DNA from: Paraferrimonas sp. SM1919
GTDB lineage: Bacteria > Pseudomonadota > Gammaproteobacteria > Enterobacterales > Shewanellaceae
NCBI RefSeq assembly: GCF_010993985.1
Contig: NZ_WINH01000001.1
Location: 206,421-270,420 of the forward strand
DNA: 64,000 bases
Direction: 5' to 3'
Every line of letters starts with the position of its first letter. Position 1 is the first letter of the stretch. Position numbers and translations under genes: made by a program. The notes under the pieces are model-generated. The model was not told where the DNA came from. It saw only the letters and a program-made list of their open reading frames with translations, and made no database searches. Below are positions 62,430 through 64,000 of this stretch, in pieces.

Positions 62430-63440
62430 ATGGATCAACAACACAATTTTATTCGCCACTATTTAGACTTCGATAGCCAATATCAAAAGCTGATGATTGA
62501 GCGCTTAATAAGCATCGCCCAAAAGTTAGCAAAAAGCCAGCTAATAAAAGCATATTTACCTAATGAAAATAGTAAGTTAGATAAGGCCCAAACCTTTGAG
62601 TGTGTTACCCGAGCAATATCCACTCTGGTAGATTCTGGCTCACCAGAAGCAGGATTATTGCTCGGTAAATCATTCACCATTGAAGACTTTGGTTTGTTTA
62701 ACATTGCCATTAGTAACTGTAGTAACTTAGATGAAGCGCTAAAACTCATTTGTCGTTATTGTTCACAAGTGGAATTTGGTTTATCCCTCATTTACCAGAT
62801 AAGTGCAAAGCAAAGCTACCTACAAATTAACACCCATATTAGCGATATTAGTAAACCTTGGTACGTTGAAGATGCGCTGTTTGGTTGCCTGAATGTACTG
62901 CGGGGTTTAGCCGAAGATAAATTTATTCTGCAACAGATTGATATCACCACCAGCACCCCTTCTGCTGCTAGTTACTTTGAGGACTTAGCCTGCAAAGTAA
63001 ACTTTCAACAGCCACATACCCGCATTTACTTTGCCCCTTTTAATGATCAGCCATCGAGCAATAATCAGCAGCTCAATGAGGTCGCTATTCGCTGGATGCT
63101 GAGCAGTAATGATAATCAGGATGAACTGCTCGACAGGATTTATAAAATCATGTTTGAGCATATTGGTAGCGGCAGACTCAGCCAAGATTGGCTTGCCAAA
63201 CAATTGCAAACCAGTACCGCCACCTTAAAACGTAAACTCGCTCGGCTTAATACCAGCTTTAGCAAAATCCAAAGTGAAATACGCATGCTGTTGTCCTACG
63301 ACTATTTGCTCAATACCGACCTGAGCGTGTTAGAGATAGGGCAAATTCTAGATTACACCGACAGTGGTAACTTTTGTCGGGCGTTTAAGAAGTGGTTTGG
63401 GTGTTCGCCGCATCAGTTTAGGAAGATGAATCGAGTTTAG
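62430..63440 (+). CDS. AraC family transcriptional regulator
   Basis: 336 residues from the ATG at 62430; an earlier in-frame ATG at 62388 lies over a promoter-like TATAAT. N-terminal ligand/dimerisation domain of the Arabinose_bd (OruR/ArgR-like) type (about 15-210) and C-terminal double helix-turn-helix with the signature VLEIGQILDYTDSGNFCRAFKKWF, here split as VLEIGQILDYTDSGNF and CRAFKKWFGCSPHQFR. It is divergent from the SDR-DUF1989 pair and is probably their regulator. Confidence 0.9.
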   Translation: MDQQHNFIRHYLDFDSQYQKLMIERLISIAQKLAKSQLIKAYLPNENSKLDKAQTFECVTRAISTLVDSGSPEAGLLLGKSFTIEDFGLFNIAISNCSNLDEALKLICRYCSQVEFGLSLIYQISAKQSYLQINTHISDISKPWYVEDALFGCLNVLRGLAEDKFILQQIDITTSTPSAASYFEDLACKVNFQQPHTRIYFAPFNDQPSSNNQQLNEVAIRWMLSSNDNQDELLDRIYKIMFEHIGSGRLSQDWLAKQLQTSTATLKRKLARLNTSFSKIQSEIRMLLSYDYLLNTDLSVLEIGQILDYTDSGNFCRAFKKWFGCSPHQFRKMNRV

Positions 63441-63516
63441 TTTTTTGATTTCAATGTTGTTCTTTATTGAGAGTTCAATTTCAACTTAGTGAGTACTTTG
63501 AGCTTCCCTCACAGTT

Positions 63517-63575
63517 CCGGTCTGGGAGTCGCGGTGGCGACGGCACCCAGAAGGGAGCGGCTGTGTATAGACCGG
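63517..63575. repeat. Nested palindrome next to the IS end
   Basis: CCGGTCT (63517-63523) with AGACCGG (63569-63575), and inside it TCTGGG (63521-63526) with CCCAGA (63546-63551) and TCGC/GCGA (63529-63532, 63537-63540). GC-rich against an AT-rich background. Confidence 0.6.
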
Positions 63576-64000
63576 GGACATAGTAAACACTTTGTTCGGG
63601 GACATAGGTTACACCTTTAAATTTAGTTCCTTAATCAACTGATGGCGATAATATATTTTATATATGCCATCAATTGTTGTTTCATGAACACCAACTTTCC
63701 TCCCTTTAAATACCTCCCCTATAGAATATGTTTTACCTTTGAAGTTGACTTGGCCATTCGGTGAAACACTACGTACATGGCAGGCTTCATCATATTCAAA
63801 CACTGGCGATAAGTTTTTAAACTCTCTGTTACTAACCTTATAGCGTGATGACGGAACCTCTAAGTTCAATGCGCAGTGAGGCCTAATCTGGTTATATTCT
63901 TCTCGCCATTGATTACACGCCACTTGTAGAGATTCTATTGAAGTAAATGAACTTCGTTTAAGTAACTCCTCTTTCAACGTTCTATGAAAGCGCTCATCCT
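63573..64000 (-). mobile_element. 3' end of an IS481-type insertion sequence
   Basis: The transposase frame runs off the right edge. Beyond its stop codon, CGGGGACATA occurs twice (63573-63582 and 63597-63606), typical of the terminal region of such elements. The far end is outside the window, so target duplications cannot be checked. Confidence 0.7.
63609..64000 (-). CDS. Transposase C-terminal part (IS481/IS3-type, rve domain)
   Basis: The frame continues to the window edge: codons ahead of the first start-like TTG read DERFHRTLKEELL, the conserved stretch of the DDE integrase core around its catalytic Glu-containing helix, followed by WREEYNQIRPHCALN. The C-terminal beta-rich segment (VRSVSPNGQVNFKGKTYSIG, about 20 residues) resembles the extra domain of IS481 transposases. 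Only the last 130 residues are in view; completeness unknown. Confidence 0.8.
   Translation of the reverse strand, partial: DERFHRTLKEELLKRSSFTSIESLQVACNQWREEYNQIRPHCALNLEVPSSRYKVSNREFKNLSPVFEYDEACHVRSVSPNGQVNFKGKTYSIGEVFKGRKVGVHETTIDGIYKIYYRHQLIKELNLKV

Overview
The window is a chromosomal housekeeping segment of a Gram-negative gammaproteobacterium, most likely Shewanellaceae or a close relative. The evidence is the set of near full-length orthologues of enteric genes (epd-pgk-fbaA, rimP-nusA-infB-rbfA-truB-rpsO-pnp-nlpI, ftsH-folP, carAB, dapB, fklB, dnaKJ), an RfaH and a Vibrio/Shewanella-type NupC, MetJ- and CRP-like sites, and a gene order that from memory resembles Shewanella. No species can be named from sequence alone.

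Layout. 1-12.8 kb holds the N-terminus of a membrane sensor protein, a periplasmic S10 peptidase, an oligopeptidase B-like lipoprotein, an Hsp70-like ATPase (YegD), a two-gene RND exporter, and a lipoprotein followed by a membrane sensor with a degenerate GGDEF-like domain. 12.9-20 kb is central carbon metabolism (tkt, epd, pgk, fbaA, reading leftwards), divergent from metK, which is preceded by four MetJ boxes. 20-28 kb is mixed: a small zinc-ribbon protein, a TorF-type outer-membrane protein, three identical tRNA-Trp genes in an exact 125-bp tandem array, SstT, an FAD oxidoreductase/acetyltransferase pair, PpiC, NupC and a TatD-family nuclease.

28-48 kb is one long leftward block of translation, RNA and envelope genes: rlmE, ftsH, folP, tpiA, secG, tRNA-Leu, initiator tRNA, rimP, nusA, infB, rbfA, truB, rpsO, pnp, nlpI, rfaH, ugd and prfC. 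Only yhbY is on the other strand. It reproduces the enteric operon plan but lacks glmM, whose usual place next to folP is empty. 48-58.5 kb carries greA, carAB, dapB, fklB, an M48 metallopeptidase lipoprotein, and dnaJ/dnaK with a sigma-32-like promoter. 58.6-63.4 kb is more accessory: an EamA transporter, an MFS transporter, and a DUF1989-SDR pair with a divergent AraC-type regulator. The right edge is the 3' end of an IS481-type insertion sequence with an adjoining palindromic element.

I found no prophage, CRISPR array, toxin-antitoxin pair or defence island. The least ordinary structure is downstream of the initiator tRNA gene: two 101-bp tandem repeats that each end in a copy of the tRNA 3' end. 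This architecture matches the rtT repeats of the Escherichia coli tyrT operon, and here a run of hairpins and two terminators follow before rimP. Next in interest are the tRNA-Trp triplication, an unexplained ACAGT/ACTGT inverted-repeat array between tkt and metK, and the QENKL-for-GGDEF sensor.
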